Of a stretch of 64,000 nucleotides of DNA, positions 1 to 10,432 are shown in pieces (within the stretch, counting starts at the first letter, position 1; each line of letters begins with the position of its first letter). The DNA lies in contig KN834885.1 of assembly GCA_000827265.1 (NCBI GenBank), positions 19,581-83,580 on the forward strand, given 5' to 3'. The notes below the pieces were generated by a model that was given only the letters and a program-made list of their open reading frames with translations, was not told where the DNA came from and made no database searches. A program made the position numbers and the translations under genes. The stretch is from Collybiopsis luxurians FD-317 M1 (Eukaryota > Basidiomycota > Agaricomycetes > Agaricales > Omphalotaceae).

Positions 1-3000
1 AGACAATTTGAGCCACATCAGCGGAGCTAAGCCCAACCGTCAGAGCACTACTTGCAAGGCACTTCCTGTACATGTTAGGTTTGCAGTAAACACAATCAAA
101 CACAATGTCTCTTTGTTTGTTGAATTAAAAATACTCAGGAAACTTCAACCTCAATCCTTTCATCGCCTTCTCCATCATTGTGCCATCAGCTGGCTATCAG
201 CTCCCTAACACTCATTTGATTTTGGTGTGTCATTCAGGTTTTCCTTTCATTGAATGCAGTTCATGAACTTACCATGTACAGGAAGCACCTTGCAAGTGCT
301 GCCTCCCAAAATGGTAGTCCAACCCAATAAATGGAAAATTATGGAGACTTAGTGCCCCAATAGCATTCCATTTCATTTTTCGGCCAAAAAAGATATTCTT
401 TTACCTGTGTGAAAGAGCTGCTATTGAATTGCCCTTTCACACATGCAAAATCATATCATTTACCAGTGGGATTTGAGCCGCAAAAGGAGGTAGTTTTCAG
501 CTCCTTTGTTGAGTGAAATTGAATCAAGTTTTCATGTGAAATTTTCATTCTTTGTCTGGCAAAAATGGGACTGAAATCTCTATGATATTTCAGGCAAAAT
601 TTACTTGAAATGTCTAATTCTCTTTCAGGTGAAAAATATTTTAATTTTCAGATGAAAAATACATGGAAAAAGCAATTCTATTTCATGGCCCTTTTACCCT
701 TCCTATTTCTCACATAATTTTTTGGGCGCCGCATAGTGCCATGACATACCTTCAAATGTGTTCCTTTACAAGCCATAATAACTTGCTAGCAACCTTATCA
801 GATCATTTGGAGTCAATTTTGAGGCTGTTTGAGAATATACATTGAAAGAGTGTGCAATAAAGCAATGTGAACATCCAAAAAAATCAATGAATATGAACCA
901 GAATGGTAGAGCAGAGCTTATTTGACCTTACCTTACATCCCTGGAGCTGATTCCAAGTGAATGTTCCATCACGTAGGTGTTATGAGCAAATTTGACCTAC
1001 TGTTGAACCTAAACAACCTCACGACCCACACACCAATAAATGCATCTTTTGACAAATATCTGCACTGTATTATATTTATTGAGCAACAAGATATCAAAAT
1101 TCAGGAGAAAGGGGATAGGAATACCTGGTAGTTGAAGAACTCACTCGGGGAGATGGGGGTTAAGGGTAAAATTTCACTAAGTCCAATATCACAATAATGT
1201 GACTCAGTTTGTGATGTGACCTTTGGCCCAGCCGCTTCCTGAGGAAGCCTCGCGTATCTGGCTGACTGTTGATCGCATCAACATTTAGGAAGCAGATGGT
1301 TCATGAGCCTAAACTTTTCATGCAAAAATTTTACCATATTTACATTACAATTCTTATCTCCAGTGATAAGGGAGAGAAATCTTTGGCCTGTGCATATCCC
1401 CAACAATAGTTGGCCTCTGCCCTAGTGAAAGTGAATCTGAGATGCCAGCTGTATTGAATACACTGACCGCCAGCTCTCATGGCACCACCATAATTGAAAA
1501 TACCATTGATTTGGGTGGTGGGGGATATTGTGTACTATTATTGATGTACTAGAGTTGATACTGAAAATGTTGGTATAGAAAAACTTTTGCACTTCTTTGT
1601 GTATCCTGCTTGAACTTGAAATATGCCAAGTAGACATCTTGAACTTCAAATTTACCATGTTTGAGAGTTTTTCAAACTCTCCATGTTGTGCCAGCTGCCT
1701 CCTGAGAAAGGACCCCAAAAATCACAGGAGTTGATACCCGGACCACCACTTTCTGAAGCTGATGGGAAAGTGCAGCTTTTGCCATCCTTGTCCATTTGAG
1801 AATATTGTGGGTTAGGGTGTGCAGTGGTGCCTCTGAGCTGTTAGGCTTGGAATGGTGATGGAAAGATAAGTAATTGTCTATTGTTGCTAGCCTTCAGAGT
1901 AGGCCTTTTATACTCTACAGTAGGTATTCCAGAAGTATCTACAAGGTAAGTAACAGTTCTACTACATTCCATGTATCACTAATACCGCAGTAATTATCTG
2001 AGTAATCTATAAATAAATATTACTAAGCTTCATACCGGAGTTGCTAGTTCTGGTCAAAGTGTCAGATCACAACAGAGAAGAATATGTTTTGGTTAAAATT
2101 CCTGGATGGTACTCAAAGGTTTCTATCTGACATAAATAGCATAAACCTCAAAACAGGAAAGAGACTGAGTATTCCCCATGCTTCCCGATGCTGATAAGTG
2201 GAAAAAATCACTGTTTTAACACTTGAAAAATTTCTTGATTATTTTCCAGCTCATTCATCCTCACTCGAAGCTGATAAATCTATTAAATAATGTTAATTCG
2301 GTGTACAGAAAAAGTTTTAGGGTGAGTGGTTTAGAAATGTGCTCAAACAAAACAATTTTTTTGATGGAAGTATCAACTCTAGGTCCAGTATCAACTCTAG
2401 TACATTGATGGTATGTATCAAGTTTTGCTGAGGTTGGTTGCTTGCTCCAACTTGCATCAACTCCATTATTTGTTATTCAAAATAATCTATATAGAGTTTC
2501 TGTGCTGTTGTTGCCTTTACGGTCTGTTTGCCTCCTTCATACTATTCCTGCAAAATGGAAATTTGTTCACATTTTCTGCCATCTCGCAAACAATGACATT
2601 CACCAGGTCACCAGGTACTTTAACATGCTGGGTGTGAACTCGAGTACAATGTGACCCGCAGTAGTTACGGTGTGACATCCGGAGTTACTGTGTGATTTTA
2701 AGCTGGCAACCCTTGGCAACAGGGTTGCCAAATAGAATTATCCTGAAAAATCATACTGAATATCTAATGATTCTAATCAACTTGTTATCAAATTAAATGT
2801 ATCCAGTTATAATATCTAATTGCCAAAAATTCATTTGCACTGACCTAAACAAGTATGCATGGTGGAAAATCTACATTAAACTAGTCTGGGCTCTGGTACA
2901 CTTTGCGGGAGGTATATCAGACCTCAGAGCTAGTGATCATGGTTCAAACAGCACCCTCAACCAGAATATTGCTTTTATCAACTTCCCAACTTTGGGGCCT

Positions 3001-3734
3001 ACCAATAGTTATCTATAACTTCAAAGTTCTGCACTTACAGCTTACACTGGGGCAGGACGCTTGTAATTGGGGGATGATGGTGGAGTGGGTAGAAGGATGG
3101 GTCAGTCTGGGAAAGGGTCGAATATCTCAAGGCTTGAAGATGTGAGCACAGGAATAAATACAAGTAATAACAAGCACAATCAGAACATCTCTGGCTTTTA
3201 ATAATTGTCACTTTCATGGTGGAGGACTCAGACTAAAAACTCCTGATTTGATATGTGAAAACAGGTGATGAACTGTGGGAACAGGCTGGTGAAGAGGAGC
3301 CCACTAGAGTAAAACCATCCAAGGAACAGGCATTTACACATTCAGCTATAAGGTCCTGAAGTTTGTTGATATCTATCCAATCATTACTCAGAAAATTTGC
3401 TGCATTTTTCTAGATCAATGTGGCAAGTAAGAATGTGGCAAGTAAGTATACCTGTATGAATAACTAACAAAGACAGCATAGGGAAAATGCAGAATTCATA
3501 CATAATCAGCTCATAATTCCTGAGTTCTACTATGAGCAAAGGTCTAAGTGTATCAAAATAATGTCTGTCAGCTTCAGAGAACATTTCAAGACTGAGTCGA
3601 TGACAGTATAGGATGAGCAAAGGCAATAAACAGTCTTGATCAATAGAATTTCCATTCATGACTACATATAAGACAAACATGTTGTGTCCGAGTTGCGCAT
3701 GCTGAGGGGACAGGAATAAAAGCAGCCACTGCGG
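1..3734. other. AT-rich region without a supportable gene
   Basis: Only short open frames are present, and none shows a motif or a splice-linked continuation I can recognise. The DNA is AT-rich with short hairpins. One is a perfect 10 bp stem at 2704-2713/2721-2730; another is a 15 bp self-complementary stretch near 1241-1255. The composition and the adjoining element at 3735-3916 suggest old repeat-derived sequence. I could not identify a transposase, reverse transcriptase or LTR. Confidence 0.5.
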
Positions 3735-3916
3735 TGGTGCCGCAGGGTGCTCGCACAAAAGGTCAGGGTTTAGGGTTAGGGTTAGGGTTTAGGGTAGTTA
3801 CATCTGATCTTATCCATTTTAGGGTGGCCTCGACTGGTGTGACCAAAGGATTGTGCACAATATCTGTCGCAGGGGCTCCCGCATTAAACATTTCAGCATC
3901 CTCCAATGCGGCACCA
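3735..3916. mobile_element. Short inverted-repeat (MITE-like) element with telomere-like repeats, copy 1
   Basis: A perfect 10 bp inverted repeat (TGGTGCCGCA at 3735-3744, TGCGGCACCA at 3907-3916) encloses 182 bp. Inside, 3771-3797 is a run of TTTAGGG/TTAGGG units resembling telomere repeats. It is followed by about 90 bp that recur, diverged, at 50.2-50.36 kb (from the telomere-like array through 'GGATTGTGCACAATATCTGT' to 'GCAGGGGCT'). The two copies show that this is a dispersed repeat and not a chromosome end. There is no coding capacity, so any mobility would be non-autonomous. The boundaries are inferred from the inverted repeat; no target-site duplication was evident. Confidence 0.6.
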
Positions 3917-4083
3917 GTTTGGCAGACAATGCATATGATCTCGCACTTACAACCATGCATGAGACCAATTTTGTGGATTTTTCTAAAACCGTGCATGAAC
4001 CTACATTGAGCCTTTAAGTATAACTCTTCATATGAACTGAAAGTATGATTCTAGGAAATAAAACCTCTGGCAGACTCAAGATT

Positions 4084-5801
4084 TCAATAGTCACTATTTG
4101 GGGACAGTCCTTCATCTCTCTTTACTTCATCCTTCTCATCTGGAAGGGCAATGGGGTCCAAACCAAAATCTGAATATAACATTGTTGAAACACTGGTAGC
4201 CAGGTCATGTTTAAAGAACAGATATGATCCCGCTTGCTCAGGTTGACTGTCTTGATAAATGCTCATTTCCTGTTGGTAATCCCACTCTTGAAAATGTAGG
4301 AGCAGGCGAGCGGTCAAGAGTCCAGAAAGTCTATGGACACCATTGTAATAATGAGCCAGTTAGCGGCTCGGATGGATGCCTAACAGTTTTTAATGCTCAC
4401 GGAAGTGTCAGGGCATCCAGCAGACGCTGTAAAAATCCACTCTAGAGGCACTGTAAAGATAGATGGCTTGATATATCAGAATAAGGTACACACAGGTGCT
4501 TGCTAAATTCAGGTACTAAAAATGAAACTTGCAGATGAGGTTAGAGCCAGGAACAAGACTTACAAAAGTCAAAATCACAGATGCGGTTGTGAGCAAGGAT
4601 ACGATGCTGAATTTCGATTGGATCAGGCTCAATTACATGAGAAGTTGTGGAAGTGTATACCTGAAATAGAATAGTTCTAAATAATTTACTCTGTTGATCA
4701 TGGTGATTCATCAAATCAACACTGAGCACAAACCTTGTTGGAAGAGTAGAAATTGCAATCCTTTCTTACGTTCCTTCCAGGTCAGAGTATAAAGTCTGAA
4801 AGCCTGGAAATGTCTAACACCGTTCAAAATTGCAGATGAATATTCAAAGATGACCATCAATATGGAGAGTAGTTCATTTGCTGTAAAGTAAAATAGGGAT
4901 TTGTTAAAATGAATCAATTATGCGACTCAAATGACAAATGTTAATAGCACAGTACCACTAGCCATAATTTGTTAATCGTGCTTGTAGATGAAATTTCGAG
5001 AGACTCACATTGGGATACTAGAGCTGCCAGTGCATCGTAGCCCCGGAACATGAATCTGTTGAATGTCATTAGTATTCCAGACAGAATGTGTTCAAATGTG
5101 GCTTACAATGTCCAGAACCAAGCATGTAACACCTAAGAGGCTCATATACACTAGAACAATGTGATTTCTACCCCACACTGCCCAGGTTCGTCCAGTGAAG
5201 ACAACTAGCGTCATGAGATTGAAGCAAGGATAAGGACTTATGAAATTATGACAGTCGACATTGAAAGAACATACTGATGATCGCGGCCCGTCCGAGCACA
5301 CTGAGTGCTCCGCTGAACTGATACCAAGTGTTACAGCTTCAAAGAGTAGAAATGAGTCAGGAGAGGTTAATGAAAATTTCTTTGGTCATGCAGATGTACC
5401 TACTCTTCTGTCAGCTTGCCAGCAATAGCCAATAAATATAGGATATTGGCTACCAGAGCGTATCGGCAAAGAATATATAGAAGTGTGGAAAGTCTGAACT
5501 TCGGTGTCCAGATGTAATGGACCTCCATACGGAAGGTTAAGGTGTAATCTGATTTTTTGATACATTGAGTGGATAGGAAGGAAGGAACATTGGGCTGCAG
5601 TACTTGCCATACCAGAGTAAAGCTAGCAGGTGTGAATGTAATCGAGTCAGATGCCTAAAAAAAAACTGAAATGTTCACACCGAGGCTTGCCCATCGGATG
5701 TCAAATTGTAAGTAGCTGGAAGAACAGGAATCTCATTGAAAACAGTTCAAGAGTGGGGCGAATCAGACGTACTGCGTGGAGGCTTTCAAGTTGCTTTCCA
5801 T
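4084..5801 (-). CDS. DUF6533 multi-pass membrane protein, paralog A of a tandem trio
   Basis: This is a spliced gene. The start is ATG at 5801 (MESNLKAST...), split by an intron starting GTACGTC. The second exon encodes YLQFDIRWASL; then ALLWY-D joins DYTLTF-MEVHYIW, the DUF6533 signature of a 'DY-LT' turn followed by E-V-W. Next come a Cys-Asn-Thr-Trp-Tyr segment, 'VFTGRTWAVWGRN' near 5170-5200, and a C-terminal 'LSGLLTARLLLHF-EW' helix near 4310-4345, before a cytosolic tail ending at TGA 4084-4086. About seven hydrophobic segments are expected. DUF6533 proteins are basidiomycete membrane proteins of unknown function. The intron after TATG (5549-5607) begins with GCAAGT, whereas both paralogs have GT at the same place. 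I did not resolve every internal splice, so a mildly degenerate copy cannot be excluded. Confidence 0.7.
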
Positions 5802-5860
5802 GGAGCTATTGAGGTATAGCGCTTCAAAGACGAGGATAGTTCATTTCCGATTGCCTCCTG

Positions 5861-5878
5861 GGAGGTTTATAAATCCCA
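5861..5878 (-). promoter_or_regulatory. TATA-like core promoter of DUF6533 paralog A
   Basis: On the minus strand this reads GATTTATAAACCTCC, about 65 nt upstream of the ATG at 5801. Similar boxes occur ahead of paralogs B (9617-9630, TTTAAAAACC) and C (12316-12330, TTTTTAAACC), so the core promoter was duplicated with the genes. Confidence 0.55.
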
Positions 5879-6721
5879 CCAGATTCCACCCGTGGTCCCT
5901 GTTCTAACTAGGCAATTTCCGGTCACAATACCAAGCAGCAAGTGTGCCAATCCTAACGATCTTGTTGTTGCTATGGCTATGCCGCTATGATTAGAATGCC
6001 AGTGAGTAGGCATCGTAATTGATAAAATGAATTGTCCGGCTTACGGCGGCTTGTGTCCGGGGTCAAGCTCTTGCCGCAAGCCCGTGGCTACAAAATATCA
6101 ATTTACGCGAGTGGTAAGTTGCAAAGCAATCCCTATCTTTCATAATGAAGAGTATGTCGATGCCGCTGCTTCATTACAAGCTTGTTAGCAGCCTCTCCTC
6201 ATGGTCGAGCGTTTAGTTTATCACTATTTTTTTTTTGTATAAGTGCCTATCCTCTGATTCACCTTTGCGATAATCTCCATTGCAACCCTGTGTGTACCTG
6301 CCGCGTGTGCACTGCCCTAGCCCACGTTCGCTACGACACCAATGAGCGTATTTGCAACACCGAGATGCTAATTCAACCAGTCACATCTTAAATTCAAATG
6401 TCACAATTTCAAACACGCTCTCATCAAGTTGAAGTAAGCAGTGCCAGCAAGTATCAAATGATAATATGTGAGTCGAAACTGAGGCACCTTTCAATATCTT
6501 CCTGTATCTGCTCCTATCATGATAAGCTCGTCAGCGTCCGTGCATGTTCAAATGCTGTGGATTTGTGGTCAGGCTCTCCTGATGAGCACAGGCACTTAAA
6601 CATTCAAAGTGTAAATAGCTGTCGCGGCGTAATGAAAGGTAGCTGTATATGTTATAGTACTCTTGATAGTACTTTGATGCAACCTTTTATTTATTCAGTC
6701 ACACTTGGCCCACCATTGAAC
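5879..6721. other. Intergenic, upstream of DUF6533 paralog A
   Basis: No gene is recognised. The first ~80 bp (around 5880-5960) resemble the upstream region of paralog B (around 9640-9715), including an 'ATACCAAGC-GCAA' block, so part of this is a duplicated promoter. Short open frames here carry no known motif. Confidence 0.45.
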
Positions 6722-7188
6722 TAGTGATGTGCCGGCTGGGGCCCGGCTCAAAAGCCCCGACTAAGGCTCAAAAGGCCCCGGCCCACTGAAATCTTCAGCT
6801 GGGCCCTCATGGACGGCCAGGGCCTGAGTCCACCATATAAATCAATATTATATCAGTAAATTTATGGTGTATCATACATTATATCTATTCTTCGTTTGCA
6901 TTGCAACAAGTTTCTATGCGAAAAATGCAAATTTATGTGCATGAGAGCTTAAATAGTCATGTTAGGGTCACCACCCTCGGTCTCTACACTCACATATTGC
7001 ATAGAAAAGAGGTAGTAGTGCCAATTGATACAGCGCATGGTGAGCAATTCACTATCTTCAAACTGAAACTCTATATGCATATATGTAATCTAAGACGCTC
7101 GAAAGCCCTGGCTGCCGGCTTTCCGAAATTCTGAGCCCTCCTTGACGGCCAGGACTCAGTAGGGCCCCGCTTATTCGGCACATTGCTA
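6722..7188. mobile_element. hAT-like non-autonomous TIR element (MITE-like)
   Basis: The ends are imperfect inverted repeats. The left end starts TAGTGATGTGCCGGC..GGGGCCC. The right end, read on the minus strand, starts TAGCAATGTGCCGAA..GGGGCCC. The TAGNG start is the known terminal pattern of hAT transposons. The 467 bp between them has GC-rich subterminal blocks ('GACGGCCAGG' at both ends, in direct orientation) and no transposase frame. The 8 bp flanks (CATTGAAC and CACTATTC) match at only four positions, so no clean target duplication is visible. Confidence 0.6.
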
Positions 7189-7837
7189 CACTATTCTCAC
7201 TTACATGGGGGTCAACAGACGGCTGAGACGGAGATCATGTGTATAAGTATAGGGAATCAATCCTTGATCAATCCTCGACTAGTGGATCATTGTTCTGTGA
7301 AAATCCTTTGGCGGTTCCCTCAGCGACGTTGGTTGAGGAGTTTTTAGCACAATGTTTTGATAGATTCAATTCTACATAGTGCAAAGTACTTAGTTGTACT
7401 GCATTGGTGCATTGAAATAAGTTTTTTACCTACAAATCTCACGAACTCATTGCATCTTCCTTCAACATTGAATATACAACATAATCAATTCTTAAGTTAG
7501 ACTTAGGTAATCGTTGATACTAAAATTAATGTAACTTACATGTTGAAAGGTGACTTTGAAGGCAGTGTACACTTAACCTGTTGTCTGACAGGAGTCCTTT
7601 ATTGATATACCTTTTGAGGCTTTAGCTTTAAAAGATGAGATAAATGTTAACTTTTTGTAGATCCGGGAAAGTATCAGTGACATTATACACGAGGACCCGA
7701 CCACCTATGTGGTACTGAACCCAACTGGAATTTCTAGACCCTCCGCGACTCCTCGCGACAGCCCACTCTCATACACATGCTTCAAGGAAACAGAACCTGA
7801 CTTGAGGTCCTAGTAATCATCAACATCCTGGTCCAGA
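7189..7837. other. Intergenic, no gene seen
   Basis: An AT-rich spacer downstream of the DUF6533 paralog B stop codon. I see no coding motif, RNA gene or clear repeat. Confidence 0.5.
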
Positions 7838-9551
7838 CTACCCTTCATCTTCCTTTAGATCTTCCTTCCTATCAGGAAGTGTTCCTTGTGCCACAGGATC
7901 CGAGCCAAAATCCGAATACAACATTGTTGAAATAGTAGTAACCGCAACATCTCGAAATGACATGTGTGATCTCGGTTGCCCAAGTTGGCTGTCTTGAGGA
8001 ATTTTCATTGTCTGCTTGTACTCCCACTCTCGAATGTGTAGAAGCAAGCGAGCAGTCAAGAACCCAGAAAGTCTACAGCCATCATTATAACAATGAGTCA
8101 ATTGACATCCACCTTGGATCAGACGTGAGGAACGCCTAACAGATTGCGGCACTCACGGAAGTGTCAGGGCATCCAACAGACGTTGGAAAAATCCACTCTG
8201 GAGACACATGTAGAAATGGGTGGCCTGATGCAGAAAGAAAAGTACGCACAGGTGCTTGCTGGATTAATTGAGGTTTCAATGAAACTCGCGCACAGATCAA
8301 GGAACATGACTTACAAAATTCAATATTACACATGCCGTGGAGAGTAGGGATACAATGCTGCAGTTCCATCAGGTCAGACTGTTTATAAGACGTGGCAGAA
8401 GTATACACCTGAAGTATAACAACTCTGAATAATTTCACTCAGTAAATCATGATAATTCATCAGCTCAATTTATACCTTGTTGGAAGAGCAAGAATTGAAG
8501 TCCTCTCTTCTTTTCCACCCAACTCTGTTTTTGAGCTCTAAATGCTTGTAAATGCCTGGCACTGTTCAAAATTGCAGATGAATATTCAAAGACAACCATC
8601 AATATAGAGAGTAGATCATTTGCTGTAAAGTCAGAATCCAGTCAGAATCACTCAACCAGACCATTCCGGTATTAATAGCACTCAACCGCTTTTAGCCAGA
8701 GTTTGTTAGTCAAGACCATATTTTGATAGCGAGGGACTCACATTGGGATGCTTGAGCTACCGGTGCATCGAAGTCCTGGAACATGAGTCTTTTGAATGGA
8801 GTCAGTATTCCAGACAGCACTTGAAGCTCTGTTGGGACATGGCTTACAATATCTAGAGCCATGCATGTAGCACCCAGAAAACCCATGTACGCTAGAACAG
8901 CGCGACTTTTTCCCCATACTGCCCAAGTTCGTCCAGTGAAGACAGCTATTTTCACAAGATAAATTCTAAACATTTGGAATAGTCAACGCAGGAAGAGCGT
9001 ACCGATAATTGCGGCCCGCCCAAGCACACTGAGTGCCCCAATGAACTGATACCAGGTGTTGCAACTTTGAGAATTTTGAGATGAAGTAAAAGATGCAGCA
9101 AACAGCAAATTAGGAAATATGTTAATCAAGTGTCTTAAGTTCTGTTGATGCACTCACTCTTCCGTCAGTTTACCGGCAATATCCAATAAATAGAGTATAT
9201 TGGCCACCAAAGCGTATCGACAAAAAATGTAGAGGAATGTGGAAAGTCGGAAATTTGAGGTCCAGATATACTGGACCTCCATAGGAAGCGTCAAAGCGTA
9301 ATCTGAATTCACGGTGACAGCATTGAGTGAGGTGAAAAGAAGGATGGGCCGTGGTACTTACCATACCAAAGTAAAGCTAGGAGGCAAAAATGTGATCAGG
9401 ATGCTTAACGGAACGAAAGAACTTAAATGTTCACACCAAGGCTTGCCCATTGGATGTCAAATTGTAGGTAGCTAAAATAACATGAACTTCATTAGAATTA
9501 GCTCAAAAGTGAAGTAATTTGGACATACTGCGTGGAGGCTTTGCTTTCCAT
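7838..9551 (-). CDS. DUF6533 multi-pass membrane protein, paralog B
   Basis: The start is ATG at 9551 (MESKASTQ), with an intron at the same place as in paralogs A and C. Segments are recognisable in order: YLQFDIQWAS; ALLWY-D joined to DYALT-PMEVQYIW; RYALVANILYLLDIAGKLTE (9170-9240); the N-T-WYQF-GALSVLGRAAIIG block near 9005-9060; AVFTGRTWAVWGKSRAVLAYMGFLGATCMALDIVSH (around 8840-8945); VPGLRCTGSSSIPM (8742-8785); AANDLLSILMVVFEYSSAILN near 8560-8625; and the C-terminal LSGFLTARLLLHIREWEYK (8025-8080). The protein ends in an acidic/lysine-rich tail (RKEDLKEDEG). This order matches the DUF6533 family. The function is unknown; it is predicted to sit in a membrane. The equivalent of paralog A's GC intron here has a normal GTAAGT donor. 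Confidence 0.75.
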
Positions 9552-9616
9552 TGAAGCTCCCAGTGAGGTTGTAGTGCTGAAAGACAAGATATAGTGCATC
9601 TCCAATCCCTACCTTG

Positions 9617-9632
9617 AAGGTTTTTAAATCTC
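9617..9632 (-). promoter_or_regulatory. TATA-like core promoter of DUF6533 paralog B
   Basis: The minus strand reads GATTTAAAAACCTTC about 70 nt upstream of the ATG at 9551. It is the counterpart of the boxes before paralogs A and C. Confidence 0.5.
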
Positions 9633-10432
9633 ATCATATTTTACCAGTGGTTCCTGCTCTAACTGCGCAAGGTCAAACCCAATTTTGGGACAAATACCAA
9701 GCTGCAAATACGCCACTGAAACATGATAATACTAGTCATTGTCATGGCCCCGCCTCTATGATCAAAGAGCCAGGGACCAGGGCTAAATTTGATACTGCGG
9801 CTAGAAAAAGTCAAGTCTCTTCATAACCTGTAATGCAAATGAGGAATAATATACCGGAATGATCGTGGCCAATCCGAAGCAATGCCAGCATACTTACTAC
9901 GAGCGTTCATAGCGCCAGACTAGTGTCGAATGATCTCAGAGTTGACACCTGAACTGTCAACTACAGAGACACTTCCGTACATCAGGATCTTCCTGTTCAA
10001 GGTTCGTCAACATCTCGTTTCATGTGTCATGAGTATTTTAGACATCGTCTTGGCAGTCTCCTTATCAACTTGAACTCAAGTCATCGGCCCTGGGTGAAGG
10101 TAGTACGAACGTGCTTGTTGAATACGAAGTGAGAATTGTAAAGATGTTGGAATTAATTTACGAGGCCTTGATTCTTCAAAGAAAAAAGGTTAGAAATCGA
10201 TAAGCTTCGGAGCCTTTTGAAGTCGATAAAGTTTATTGCGGCATCGGCACAACACAGTATTTCGCACACCATCGGCGGGAAGTGTTAAATTTTAAAGCTG
10301 GTTACAGTGAGCAGGCGAGAAACACTGTAAGATAGCAATTACATAAGAACCCAAAAATCAATATAAATATTACACAAATAAATAATTTAGGAATCAGATC
10401 TATACATTTAGTATCCTAGTAAATATTTCCTC
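9633..10432. other. Intergenic between DUF6533 paralogs B and C
   Basis: The first ~90 bp are a diverged copy of the paralog A upstream region. The rest shows nothing I can identify, and the 3' part next to the paralog C stop codon is AT-rich. Confidence 0.45.

Noticed and set aside
3771..3797. A chromosome end (true telomere)
   Set aside because: The TTAGGG-type run is short and irregular, is followed by unique sequence and genes on both sides, and its flank recurs at 50.2 kb. It is part of an interstitial repeat.
6714..7196. An 8 bp target-site duplication around the hAT-like element
   Set aside because: The flanks CATTGAAC and CACTATTC agree at only four of eight positions, so a duplication cannot be claimed.
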